Assembly (NCBI GenBank): GCA_963691705.1
Contig: OY829543.1
Location: 46,294,564 to 46,358,563, forward strand
Length of the DNA stretch: 64,000 bases
Source of the DNA: Viola odorata
Taxonomy: Eukaryota; Streptophyta; Magnoliopsida; Malpighiales; Violaceae
Direction: 5' to 3'
The notes beneath the pieces are model-generated. The model did no database searches and was not told where the DNA came from. It saw nothing but the letters and a program-made list of their open reading frames with translations. Positions 21,000 to 31,826 of this stretch are shown here, piece by piece (position 1 is the first letter of the stretch; every line of letters begins with the position of its first letter). Made by a program: the position numbers and the translations under genes.

Positions 21000-22224
21000 T
21001 TATGGCTGTTGGTGGTATTGTTGTTGTTGATTTGGTTGTTGATTTGGTTGGCTAGGCTGAGGCGGATCTTGTCTCCACCTTAGATTGGGATGCTGTCTCC
21101 AAGGGTATTGGTTACTTTCATGAGGGAATCTAGGTTGCCCTTGGTTGTAACCATATGTCGCATTGACTGAGACTGGCGCTGGATCTCCCGGTTGTTCCAC
21201 CATGTAACAGCTATGGGTGGGATGATCTAATTGTTGGCAAATTCCGCAAATTGAGGGCATAGGATTAGCTGCTGCTACTGTATTTTGTACCTGAGATGTG
21301 GTACCTGTAGAAAGATTCATCAAAATGTTAGTAATCTTATCAAGCTTATTTTCAACATTTATAGCATTCAAAGAAGAAGGTGTAGAATTTCTCTCGGAGG
21401 AGGCGTTGTTTTGGCAATTGTCAGCCATCGTTCGGAGAAGTAACTTGGCTCTTGTTAGTGTAATATCTTGAAGTGCTCCTCCAGCAGCTACATCTACTCT
21501 CTCCTTATCCTTCACACACATTCCATCATAGAAATATTGGATTAGGAGGTGATCAGCCACTCCATGGGTAGGGCAAATGTCTTGAAGATCTCTAAACCTC
21601 TGATGGTATTCGCTCAAGCTTTCTCCTCCCCTTTGCTGAATGGATACTAAATTCTTTCTGGCTGCCCCTGCCTTAGTTCCATTCCAATACTTATTTAGGA
21701 AGGCAGTGGACATATATCCCCATGTTGTGATAGTGTTATGGGGTAAGCTATAGAACCAATTCTTAGCTGAGTCTTCAAGGGACCATGGAAATGCTTTTAG
21801 TTTGGCCCTCTCGATTGATACTCCCAATGGTTTCAGGGTATCACATTGGAGGTGAAGGTTCCTCAATTGGTTATACGGATTCTCGGTTGAGTGGTCATGA
21901 AACTTGGTTAAGTTGGCTATGATGTTCGTCTTGATAGACCAATCATTAGCCAAAAGGGGTAGATTAATACAAGAGTAGGTCACTCTTTCTGCCCCCTCTG
22001 TTTCGTTCTCTTATTGTCTGTTCTTCTTGGTTTTCCTCCATGATTGGTATTGGATTTTCAGCTGGGCCCTGATCTTGGCCTAGACTGCTGCTGGAATCAG
22101 TTTCTGATTGTATTTCCGAAAGTTCACTGACGAATTTCCTCTTAGCTTTCTTTCTGATTTGGGTTTCTATCCTTATGAGTTCTGGATTCAAAGGTAGTAG
22201 TTCTTCCTTTGAGGACCTGGTCAT
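21000..22224 (-). pseudogene. Athila gag
   Basis: ATG at 22222-22224, about 50 bases after the primer site. The N-terminal 80 codons are charged. The capsid part carries the retrotransposon gag pattern AFPWSLEDSAKNWFYSLP and YHQRFRDLQDICPTHG. A CCHC zinc knuckle follows (CGICQQLDHPTHSC). The C-terminus is rich in Gln and Pro. A one-base change in a G5 run near 21990 shifts frame after the N-terminal part, and a TAA at 21000 ends it before protease. Gag would package the element RNA in the cytoplasm. Confidence 0.85.
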
Positions 22225-22276
22225 CAACTGCAAAAGACAAAAATAAAACAAAACTACAAAATACACCGTCAAAAGA

Positions 22277-22294
22277 TCCCCGGCAACGGCGCCA
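22277..22294 (-). promoter_or_regulatory. Athila primer binding site (tRNA-Asp)
   Basis: On - TGGCGCCGTTGCCGGGGA, five bases after the LTR end at 22300. This is the classical Athila primer site complementary to the 3' end of tRNA-Asp. Confidence 0.9.
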
Positions 22295-22299
22295 AAATT

Positions 22300-23768
22300 T
22301 GATTGCGTGTCGAGGGCATCAAATTTAGTGTAAAAAGATTTAGAAATGGGGTAGGAATACAACTTGTCACTCATCCACTAGGGACTCGTAGATTGCGATA
22401 AGAGGTTCGTCCACAGAGATTTTGGTGGTGTACTGTAGTCTTGACTCGACTTCCTCGTCACTGGAGTTGAGGGGTTTTGTTCCTGCAATTAAGATAAACA
22501 AAGCATAAAAAAGGACAAGCAAAAATAAAGTAAAAGGAAACAATCTTAGGCAGAAATGAATCTTAGCTAAGATTGTTGACTGAGATTGGTTGGAACTTTC
22601 TTGAGATAGATTCCTGGCAAGGGCGAATTCGTGAGCGCTTTACTTGTTTAATCGATCATTGACTTTAGATCTTCTCCTTCTGTCTCATAACTCTGTTATA
22701 GATTGGGAGGAACCCCTTTCCAATCCTACTTTCCTCCTATTCAAATCACTTGGAGGGTACCCCATTTCCTAGTGATCCTCGCCAGTGGACACCTTGCTGG
22801 CTAAAGGGTTTATCCAATTGGTTGTTGGCTTGAGGCACATGCGTTTTCTCAATGGCGCAGGGAAAGATAGAGTCTAGGCCAAGCTACTCCCAACTCGGAG
22901 CCCTAGGTTGTCAGTCTGGTTAGCCTATATCAATCCAAATTCACTAACCCCCGCGAGGTTAGCTGCCTACTTCGTCACTCCGGTTTCGCTCATCCCCTTC
23001 GTGACTGGTTGTAAATTCGTCATCTTGCCTAAGATTGATCAAGTCTTAGCTAAGACGGGAACCGATTTGTTAAAACAGAACTTGAATTGATTACAAACGA
23101 GAGGATAATAAGAACGATCAGTCTCACGAATCACAAGTATGCTCACTCAACCCTTACCAAGAATTAGGTGTTTAGCTACTAAACATAATAATTAAGGAAA
23201 TAAAAGAATAATTGAAGAACATGAAATTGAATTAAAATGCGATCCTTGAAAGAATTCGCAGCAAGTGTTTTTACAAGAACCAGAAGAAAAGAAGATGGAA
23301 GGTCCCGTAATTGACAGTCTTCCCTAACCTTTAACAAGGTTAGAGTCCCCACCCATCACGTTCCTTTCCACATTCCTCACTTTAAAATAACTAAAAGATA
23401 GGGATAAAAATCCCAATTGTTAGAATTCAAAAGGAGATAAAAATAAAAATAAGATAATAACTAAACATATTGTTTTTGTTCAAATAATATTACATCCGAG
23501 ATTTCTTCCAAGGGATGTAATCAGCCAGCTGGCTTCCTGCTCCAAATCCGGCTTCCTTGAGTCCATGCCCAGTACGCCTCTATGTCTGCAATCTTGGCTA
23601 AGACTGCGGCCGAGATTGACATTTTGTTGCTCAAGCATCCGTTTCCTTCAAAACTTGTCTTGCCCAAGACTTCCTCCAAAAGAAACCAAATTGACGTGAA
23701 AGAGATTGTTTATACCATAAACAAGGTAGTTTAAAGCAGTAAAAACACATGGAATTTAGCGTCAATCA
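22300..23768 (-). repeat. Athila 5' LTR
   Basis: 1469 bp. On + it starts TGATTGCG and ends GTCAATCA, so the termini form a TGATTG/CAATCA inverted pair. The last 88 bases match 5611-5698. The region is non-coding; short frames inside it are chance. Confidence 0.85.
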
Positions 23769-23887
23769 AGAAGGATGTGAATGGTAATGATAAGAAGCCA
23801 TTCCCTCCCTGCAAACATTGCAAAAAGACAACACATTTGGAGAAATATTGCTGGTGGAGGATTGATGCTGTATGTGGCAACTGTAAG
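23769..23887 (+). pseudogene. Copia gag C-terminal fragment with zinc knuckles
   Basis: Encodes a first CCHC knuckle (CKHCKKTTHLEKYC) and the start of a second (CGNCK), whose remainder (QSGHISMVC) continues at 25516 after the hAT. It begins abruptly at the Athila LTR. Confidence 0.8.
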
Positions 23888-25507
23888 TAGGACTGTCAAA
23901 ACGGGTCTGCGGGTCCAGACCCGGCCAGCCCAGAAAAATTCGGGACCGGAACCAGACCCGACCCGATAAAATACGGGTCCAAATTCCCAGTCCCGGCCCG
24001 GTGGGTCTGGTCCGGGTCTGGGACCAGGGTATATATATATTTATTAAAAAAAAATTAATTAATTTAGTTTAATTCTGCTGTAACAATCCAATGTTGTTGC
24101 TGTCACCTAATTAATGGGGCACAAATACAAGAAATAGGGCACCAAAAACCACCTAATTAATTGCAAATTCTAAAATTGGCACAAATACAAAGTAGTAACA
24201 ACTAACAATCCAATGTTGTTGTCACCAAACAACAAATAAGGCATGTAAGTTATATAACTCCAAAATGACAGAATGACAAGCAACCCACTATTAAAATCAC
24301 AGCACAGAAAAAGTTAATACCAAAAATACCAGAAATAAAACTAATACCACAACAATTCACAACCAGCAACAACAACAACACCAAAAATCACAGTAGTAAT
24401 AGGTCCAAAACTAAATCACAACAGTAACAGTTCCAAAGCTAAATCACGCAGTAATAGTTCCAAAGTTAACAGAGAGATCTTTGCCTTTACACAAAGAGGC
24501 ATTTAACTCCAAAGCTAAATCACAGCGGTAACAGTTCCAAAGCTCCACACACAAACAACTCTCAATTCTCTCCAATATCTCCAGACTCTCCACCTTCAAC
24601 CTCTAGCTCCATTACATTTAAACAAAGATCATCTACCTCATTTGTCATTTCTGTACAAACATTCAATCCACCGATTACCAGCCAAATTATTATCCTCAAA
24701 TTCAATTCAAGCATTTCTTCACAAAAAATCCACAAATTGAACAAATTCAATCCACCGATTACCAGCCAAATTATTATCCTCAAATTCAATTCAAGCGTTT
24801 CTTCACGAAAAAATCCACAAATTAGAAGGTAAGAAGAAATTAAAACCAGTCAAATTAAAATCCACAAATTGAACAGTCAAATTAAAACCCACAAATTGAA
24901 CAAATTCAATCCACCGATTACCAGCAATGACGGAGCAGAGAAGGTAAGAAGAAATTAGAAATTAGAAGGTAAGAAGAAACAAACCTGGTCAATGACGGAG
25001 CAGAGAAGGATAGTGTCCGGCGGCGGCGAAGAGAAGAACAGAAGACGTTGATGACGGTGATGGCAATTGGTGAGTGAGATTGGCGAAACGGCTAGTCTGG
25101 TGGCGGAAGAGACGATGTCACGGACTCACGGTGGCGATGAGAAGGTAAGGGAAGGGAGGGAGTGATGTCGTGGACCTATGGTGGTGGTGACTGGCGAGTC
25201 TGGGTGGTGGAAGAGATGGGAGCGGCGGTCTCTTGACTGCGCGAGAGATGGTGGCGATGAGAAAGGAAGGGAGCGGCGGTGAAAGATTGAATTGCAAATG
25301 AGGAATTTTGTAATTTTAGGGTAAGTTACCGGGTCTCGGGATAGACCTGAGACCCGCCGGGTCTGACCCGGTCAGACCCGCCCTTACACGGGTCGGGACC
25401 AGACCCGACCCGGACATAATTAGGGACCGAAAACCTGGTCCCGGTCCCGAAAAAAATCCCGGGACTCAGGCCGGGTCTTCAGGTCTCGGGACTGGTTGAC
25501 AACCCTA
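23888..25507. mobile_element. Non-autonomous hAT transposon with GGGTC/GACCC-rich ends
   Basis: 1620 bp between 8-bp duplications ACTGTAAG (23880-23887) and ATTGTAAG (25508-25515), one mismatch. Ends: TAGGACTGTCAAAACGGG on the left and, on the other strand, TAGGGTTGTCAACCAGTC on the right. Both sub-terminal zones are packed with GGGTCCGG-type repeats. Eight-base duplications and TAGGG...ends are hAT features. No transposase. The interior has A/C-rich repeats, including an 84-bp direct repeat (starts at 24661 and 24745, partial at 24904). Confidence 0.85.
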
Positions 25508-25515
25508 ATTGTAAG

Positions 25516-26529
25516 CAGTCAGGGCATATATCCATGGTTTGCAAGTCCAATGACAAAGCCTCCAAGCATGCACAGCTGGTTGAAGTGGCTGATGTACAGG
25601 AGGAGCTACTCTTTGTAGCTTCGTATTTTTCAGCAAACAATTCAGATGACAACTGGCCGGTTGATAGCGGTTGTACACATCATTTGTGCAAAGAGGCTGA
25701 AATGTTCAGGGATCTTGATGACACGTTCAAATCAAGAGTACAGGTGGGAAATGGAGAGTTCTTGAATGTCGAAGGAAGAGGTTCAGTTGCTGTATCAACA
25801 ACCTCAGGTATCAAAATCATTCCAGATGTTCTTTATACTCCTGAAATTAGCCAAAATCTGTTGAGTGTTGGACAGATGCTTGAGAAGAATTACTCACTGC
25901 ATTTTAAGGATCGAAAATGCACCATTTTTTATCCCTCTGGTAAAGCACTATTCAGCATGAAGATGAAAAATAGATCTTTTGCAATTGATTGGGAAAAAGT
26001 GACTGAGCATGCTTATACTAGTGCCTCACAAACATTTACAAACTTGTGGCACAAAGGGTTTGGTCACGTTCATCATAGAAGCATTGTAGAGATGAATAAG
26101 AAGAATTTGGTGGGAGATTTACCCGAAATCTCCTATGATACTCAAGTTTGTGAGATCAGTCAGCAGGATAAGCAAACAAAGCTGTCATTTCAAACAAATC
26201 AAGCATGTAGGGCCAATCAAAAACCTCAATTTATTCATACCGATGTGTGTGGCCCAATGAAAACAGAATCGTTGAATGATATTGAACATCAACTGACTCT
26301 ACCCTACACACCACAACAAAACAGGGCGTTTGAAAGGAAGAACAAGACTATTATGGAGATGGATCAGTGTCTTCTAATTGAGAAGGAAATGCCAAACCAA
26401 TTCTGCCCAGAAGTTTGGAATGAAGATCAACTAGCAGACATTTTCACTAAGTCATTACCAAAGGAAAGGTTTGAAGACTTGCGACAAAGAATTGGTGTTT
26501 GTCACCGAAATGCCAAGGAGGAGTGTTAG
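25516..26529 (+). pseudogene. Copia protease - integrase remnant, RT deleted, frame kept open
   Basis: The 331-codon frame from ATG 25534 has no stop. Protease DSGCTHHLC is at residues 44-52. The GAG-pre-integrase segment is LWHKGFGHVHHRSIVEMNK (about 172-190), but the usual zinc-binding Cys pair is altered. The integrase core begins at HTDVCGPM and jumps after TESLND to TPQQNRAFERKNKTIMEM. After PNQFCPEV it jumps to the RNase H tail WNEDQLADIFTKSLP. These junctions mark two in-frame deletions that removed most of integrase and all of RT. The stop overlaps the first bases of the 3' LTR. Confidence 0.85.
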
Positions 26530-26763
26530 ACTAGTGGCATTTCAGTTACAACTTTATTTCTATTTTAATTTATTTCTTAGTACAAGACTTTGTCAAAGGT
26601 TGTTTTCTATGTTTTTACCATTATTATTAAACCACTTCATGAGTGGCTAGTTAGTAGGATGAGTGGCTATGTTTTCCATGTATAAAAGTCAGTAGTTCAT
26701 TGAATGAGAGATGCTGGAAATTTTAACCCTTTTCAATCTATTTCAAACCTCTTTGATCCAACA
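26524..26763 (+). repeat. Copia 3' LTR
   Basis: 240 bp, TGTTAGACTAG...GATCCAACA, preceded by a purine tract (aaggaggag). Contains TATAAAA at 26681-26687. The matching 5' LTR is outside the window. Confidence 0.8.
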
Positions 26764-26968
26764 ATCACAACCTCGAACCGTTGTTCTTTGGTTTAGACCT
26801 TTGTCCCGTAGCCTCTTTATTTTTATGTCATGACGTTTAGGTTCCCTAAAACCTTAGAAAATTAGGGTGACGACTTCATTTTTCACATGATGAGAGACGA
26901 GTCCAAAGCTTGTCTCGCATCTTCGTCCTAAACCTATTTTTCGCAACATTGAAAAATATGGGTGCGAC
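26764..26968 (+). repeat. 3' end of an old Ogre-type LTR
   Basis: Matches the order of boxes at 10095-10302: ...cgaacc..tgttct..gggtt.agacc, taggttccctaaa, attagggtg.cgacttcatt, gatgagtcc, then a final GGGTGCGACA. It is clearly diverged from the 8129-15877 element. No primer site follows, so it is a solo or 3' LTR end. It is the host into which the copia element inserted. Confidence 0.7.
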
Positions 26969-27652
26969 AATACACTATCTGGACTTATTGACGTATGCAA
27001 AACAAAATACCACATAAGAAAGATAAGAGAGATAAAAAACAAATACAAGAGGAGTTGATCTCCTATTAGAATGAGATATTTTGAAAAAAAGTGAACAACA
27101 TCATTTCATGCAGAAAGATTATGGGTTTTTATTTTTCCAATAAGTGGTAGTGGATTTGATTGTTCGATGGGTCCTACGGAATGATGAGCTTTCATGTGAG
27201 TCACATACGGTGAAACCCCGAGCTGAACTTGAAGTCGGTGGGCATTAGTGATGTGCTCTTTGGTACTTAGTACGAGGCCGAACATGATGTAAAAAGTTGT
27301 TAGCCGAATTTGAAGCGGGTAGACCCTAGAGGTGGGCTATGTGGTGCCTACTGCCTAGTTCGAGGGAGAGATGTTGTGCTAAATAGTGTACTTTGTGGTA
27401 CTTTTTTCAAGGGAAGATTGTTGAGTTGTGCGAACCAAAATAACATGTCGGAAAAATAAAATAAATATAAAAGGAGTTGATCTCATACTTGAATGAAACA
27501 TTTTGAAAAAACTGTAGGTGCTTAGACCCAAAGCGGACAATATTATTTTATGTAGAGTGATTGTGGGCTTATAAGTGGACAATATCATTCAATGTAAAGA
27601 GATTGTTCACTTTGCGGTTGGATATCAAGTTCAACCTAATGATGGTGATGAT
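26969..27652. other. Intergenic sequence with a diverged approx. 430-bp direct repeat
   Basis: The pattern aaaatacc/aca...aggagttgatctc..gaatga.a.attttgaaaaaa at about 27003-27090 recurs at about 27435-27515. No gene seen. Confidence 0.5.
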
Positions 27653-27699
27653 TCAAATTGTTGTCTTTTGCTAACCTTCTTTTTTTTTACTTTGTTTAA

Positions 27700-30600
27700 C
27701 TGACAAATTTATGATTGATTTTTGTTATAGACAATATATAATTTAGTTTTCAAATATATAAAAAATATAAAAAAATAAAAGGTATTTATCTACATAAAGG
27801 AACGCTTAATAGTTGGCCGGCCCAGTCCATCATCAGTCAACAAAAGTTGCTCCATGGACAAAGATTAAGTTTAGCCCACCCAATAAGAAAGTCCAGTCAC
27901 AGCCCAGGACCTCCATTCTTTTTCTTTTTCTGTTTTGAGAAATCCTCCATTCTTTCTCCTAAAATTTCAAAGTTTTAAGTTCTAATTGAGGTCAAATTGA
28001 AGTTTTAAAAAAATATATATAAATTGGAAAAAACTGGGACTATACTATAAGGTATTCTAATTTTATATAGTAAATTATACACTAAATAGTTCATGCAAAC
28101 AAAAAAAATCAAAATATTCTTTAAAAAAAAATCAAAATACTCATACAAAGAAGTGTTAGATCAAATAACATTTTAAATTAAAAATTAAAAATTAAAAATA
28201 TAAGGTAATGAATAATTTATATTATAACAATGTATTTATGTTGCAAAAATGGATGAATTTTGTTTGCTAGGAACTTCACTCGATTTGATTAAGTTTCTTA
28301 ATTTTCATATTATAAGAAATTAATAAAATAAATTTGAAGTCTAAAATAATAAGGATATCATATACTTTTAAACTTAATTTACTAATTTAAATTAAATATA
28401 TATTAAAGTATTATTTTAATAAAGTATATAAAAAATCTAGGAACATTTCGCAATATATCCATAAATAAAACATAATTTACTAATTGTATAAATACTATTA
28501 CGATACATAGTTGTTGTAAATTAATTAAATTAATATATATTTAGAGGTTTTAAGATTTTAAATTTTTAATGTCAATTAATTTTATCCAATTTCAAAAGTT
28601 TTTTTTCCATTCAATTGAGTATTCAACTGATCGTGACTTACAATATTAAAAGTAAAAATTACAAACTGCTTATTCTTTTGAGTTCCATTCCTTCAAGGTG
28701 ACATTCTATTAACGTTACAACTAATATCTCGAAGCAACAACAAAAAAAATATTGCCTTTATTTAGTTTAAAAAATTATAAATAACCTTAATTTTGTATAG
28801 ATTTTATTAGTAACCTTAATTTAGGAGATTTGTTATTTTGTAGCTTTCCTTTAATTTATCAGATTAATTAAGATGGAGTTCGACAACTACGCACCTAATG
28901 ATGCATATATAGTAGGATAATCACAAACTTAAATAATAACCAAACCTATGATTTACTTGTGCAACCAATCCAAACAGCATCAAATAACGGGATGGTATCT
29001 GAGGAGGCAATTTCATTTATTTTTCTCAAAACCCTACCATCATAAGAACTTTTGAGGCTAATCCACAAATATGAACAATAAATTATGGGCCAATACTAGA
29101 AAACAAGACTACAAAATGAACAACTAATTTGAATATCATAAACAAACATAAAAACTTAATTGAACTGGAAAACAATGAGGAGCAAGATCGAAATGACGAT
29201 GCCGGAAATGGAAAAAACCCTAGCAAAAGAAGAGAAGACGAAGTATAACGGTTACTTAGAATTGAGGATGCGAATTACGCAGATCTGAATCGTCTTGTTA
29301 CCGACGAGTGGCGACGACAATGAAGATGAGAGGCGGTGGCGGTGGCGGCAGATGATTGTCGCGGTGCGGTGGTGGTGGCCTTGAGAGGTGCGGTGGTGGT
29401 GGCAGCAGTTTGGTTGTCGCGCTGCGGTGGTGATGGAGAGTGAGAGGGTGAGATTTTGGAGAGTGAAATGGATGATGGCGCTGCGGCAGTTTGGTTCTTT
29501 CTGCGGGACTCGAGCTTGGGTAATGGCGGAGGGAGAAGTAAAATCTAGAATGAAGTTCGCGTCGAGGAAGATGAGTTGGGCAAAGTGAATAAAATGACAA
29601 TTTCGTAAATAGAATGGAATGGTAATTTGGTAAATAGAATGGGGTGGTAATTTTGTAAATAGAATGGGTGTCCACGTCATTCCGTCTGTTCATTCCGCTT
29701 GTTCATTCATACAAAATAGCATGACTCTTTATTCTATTTCTACCCCTAAAAATAAAAGCTACTCTAATTCCGTTGGTAATAAAAAGTAACGGGTCTGGTC
29801 ATATCGGTAATTGTGCAAAAAGGGATTCGACCCCAAATTGTTCAAGAATAGTGGCAATTAGTTTCTCGATCCTGACCTAGTCAATTCTATTTCTTGATGG
29901 GAGCAAGGGAAGGGATATAACTTGAGTGTCACTTTATCGTCAATTAAAACTTGATTATTCTTAAACCCAATATGAGTTTTTCTATTTTCACATACATCCG
30001 CCATCGTGAATCGTGATTGAATGAGTGGATAAGAGGCTAGCCGAAAGAGTTTGACAAATTTCTTACCTAAGATTCAATTATTACTGAGCCTCTGTAGAAT
30101 GGGCTGCTCAAATTTGGCTTAGGCCCTTTTCGTTTTTCTTATTCTCTCCTAATTGCTTGTGTTGTGTGTCTGTTCAAGTATATGAGGGATGCTCAGCTCA
30201 GGATACAACCTAAAGGATGGGCCTGATATGGGCTAAGCCCAGATCCCAGTCCACCATTCGATGCCATTCTTCATGCCTTTGTTCTTGGCAGCTGACTGTT
30301 ACCGGTTGCTAACAAGAAACTGAGAAAACTTGATGTTACTCCTTTTGTTACATAATAAGAGTTGCTAATGGCGGATTGAATGCGGGTTCGGATTTGGAAG
30401 TAGTAGTGTACCATTATGATGCCGTATCACGGTTTGTGTAATTGGCATGGTTTTTAGAACCCGACCGGGTCAACTCAGAAAACCGGGAACGGTTGGCTTA
30501 TTACATTTTGGTTAATGACTCAAATCAATATGAGATCACTATCAAGCCACTTATTGATTCATTGCCCAAACAGTCCAAGCTTAGAGTCAGCTATATACTT

Positions 30601-30890
30601 TCCCTTGCGTAAAATATCCACGGCCACTTCAGACCTTTCAAAGATCTCCATTTCTTAAAATAAACAAGTGATAAGAGAAGGAAAAGGGTATTACAAGTAT
30701 AAAATTATTGACAATAAAAACATCAAGCTTCATAGTAAAAGGATGTATAGCAAGTTAGTCATCTCCCATGTCGAGTGTAAGAACAGAAGAATACCACACC
30801 AAACAACCAACAGCAACAAGTTTGTAGTTTGCAGGTTAGCTAGACAAGGTTTTAGGCAACCATTATTTATAACAATTTTCAGACAAGGAA
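27700..30890. other. Non-coding part of copy 1
   Basis: Very A/T-rich to about 28900. At 29596-29668 a unit of about 25 bp (ggtaatttggtaaatagaatgg) is repeated about three times. The long - frames at 29252-29693 come from this repeat and low-complexity GGTGGT/CATCAC triplets and are not believable proteins. No gene seen. Confidence 0.6.
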
Positions 30891-30892
30891 AC

Positions 30893-31295
30893 TTAGGGGT
30901 GGCGCTCCATGTGATTGAGACGGTAGGTACCTTCGTTGTTCTTGTGCACCACAACCTTCAGCTTCACTTCGGTTTCTCCCCTCTTAACCTCCAGAACCAT
31001 GTCGAACTTTGCTGAATCATCCACCACCTACACATTACAACCAGATTCTGTTGTTATGATTCAATCTCATCTACGCTTTCGAAATCCCACAAACCACCAA
31101 TTCATATCCGTATTGTAAAACCAGGAAAAAAAGAAAGAACGAAAGACGAGCAGAAGTGCTAACCTTAGCCTGTGCGTGGACGATCTCTTGAAGTTAATAC
31201 GGAGCAACGAGTTGAACCTCTGTTGGATGCTCGTCAATACACTATCCGTCTGAAACAAACATAAGAAATACTAGTATATGAGATAGAGATGCCAT
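30893..31295 (-). pseudogene. Small secreted, possibly cystatin-like protein, copy 1 (two stops)
   Basis: Exon 1 (31164-31295) starts at an ATG in a strong context (accATGG) and encodes a signal-like MASLSHILVFLMFVSDG. A TAG stop follows, then EHPTEVQLVAPY, then a second stop TAA where copy 2 has GAA. Exon 2 (30893-31027) encodes VVDDSAKFDMVLEVKRGETE and a short basic tail to a stop. The donor GTTAGC and acceptor TAG are in phase. The hydrophobic strand pattern loosely recalls plant cystatins, but the QxVxG loop is absent, so the family is uncertain. The additional stop makes this copy the more decayed one. Confidence 0.5.
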
Positions 31296-31425
31296 GGTGG
31301 TGCTCTTGAGCTCTTCTTCATTCCTCTAACACATGAATGATTAACCCTGGATCTGTTCATTTGAATCAAGAAGAGTCAAAGTCTTAGATAGAGAGAGACG
31401 TTTGCTTGTTAGTATATACTATATA

Positions 31426-31826
31426 TCAAGATACCAAGGATAAAACACTAAGCAAAAGACTAAATACCTGCTTCCGATCGATCCAAATAGTAGGGACGTG
31501 AACGATCTTTGGCCAATCCTCTCCTTTGTCCTTCTCACACCGCCTTTCCAGATCTGGACAGTCCAAAATATCCAATACGGCAAGAGTGGTTAGACTTTTG
31601 ATACCATCTGGTAAACAAGATAACCTCTTACATTTCAAAATTCTGAGTTTTTTGAGAACGGTGAGGTGTTGCATACTCTCTGGCAGTGAAGTCATCTCTG
31701 GGCAATCTCCAAGAAATAGTTCCTGGAGTGCTGTCAAGTGTCGCAATCCATCATCAGATAGAGTTATCAATTCAGAACAGTTCCAAATCTTTAGATCACG
31801 AAGCGAAGATGAGCACCACAGTCCAG
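31426..31826 (-). pseudogene. NBS-LRR resistance gene, 3' fragment of the LRR (copy 1)
   Basis: The last three to four leucine-rich repeats ([39 protein letters not shown]) and the RGA-type ending [15 protein letters not shown]. The coding part probably ends at the donor at 31467 (CAG|GTATTTAG); without splicing the frame runs to 31426. It is nearly identical to the end of 62754-64000 but has no upstream LRR, NB-ARC or N-terminal domain, because the duplication ends at 31826. It cannot make a resistance protein. Confidence 0.88.

Larger units (their letters stand above)
5611..23768 (-). mobile_element. Athila-type Ty3/gypsy retrotransposon, degenerate, with nested insertion
   Basis: Read on -, the order is 5' LTR (22300-23768), PBS for tRNA-Asp, gag, protease-RT-RNase H, integrase, a long spacer, an ORF in the env position, purine tract and the remnant of the 3' LTR (5611-5698). 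The tRNA-Asp primer site, the protease motif DLGA, the RT motif FMDDF and the extra downstream ORF are Athila hallmarks. Removing the nested element (8129-15877) leaves about 10.4 kb plus the missing part of one LTR, which fits Athila. Many stops and frameshifts show it is dead. It is inserted in the gag region of a copia element. Confidence 0.9.
23769..26763 (+). mobile_element. Ty1/copia retrotransposon, 3' part, internally deleted and twice invaded
   Basis: The left half (5' LTR and most of gag) is not in the window because Athila sits at 23768. Present are the end of gag with two zinc knuckles, protease, the pre-integrase domain, a shortened integrase, the last codons of RNase H and a 3' LTR. 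A hAT (23888-25507) lies inside. All of RT is deleted. The gene order PR-INT-(RT)-RH shows Ty1/copia. Confidence 0.88.
27653..31826. repeat. Segmental duplication, copy 1 (partner 59004-63139)
   Basis: About 4.17 kb, collinear and in the same orientation as 59004-63139, with mostly single-base differences and small indels (for example an extra 21 bases near 29380). It carries A/T-rich sequence, a 25-bp triplet repeat, a small secreted-protein pseudogene and the last LRR exon of an NLR gene. It ends within the LRR at ...cagtccag, where copy 2 continues. Confidence 0.92.

Noticed and set aside
17161..22224. Endogenous pararetrovirus as source of the RT
   Set aside because: LTRs, tRNA-Asp primer site, integrase and gag knuckle show an Athila retrotransposon; no movement or coat protein of pararetrovirus type is visible.
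24562..24789. ORF with duplicated peptide NLRIIIWLVIGGLN
   Set aside because: Product of the 84-bp direct repeat in the hAT interior.
29252..29693. Two overlapping - strand ORFs, also in copy 2 at 60587-61004
   Set aside because: Made of a 25-bp repeat and His/Pro triplets; conserved only because the whole segment was duplicated recently.
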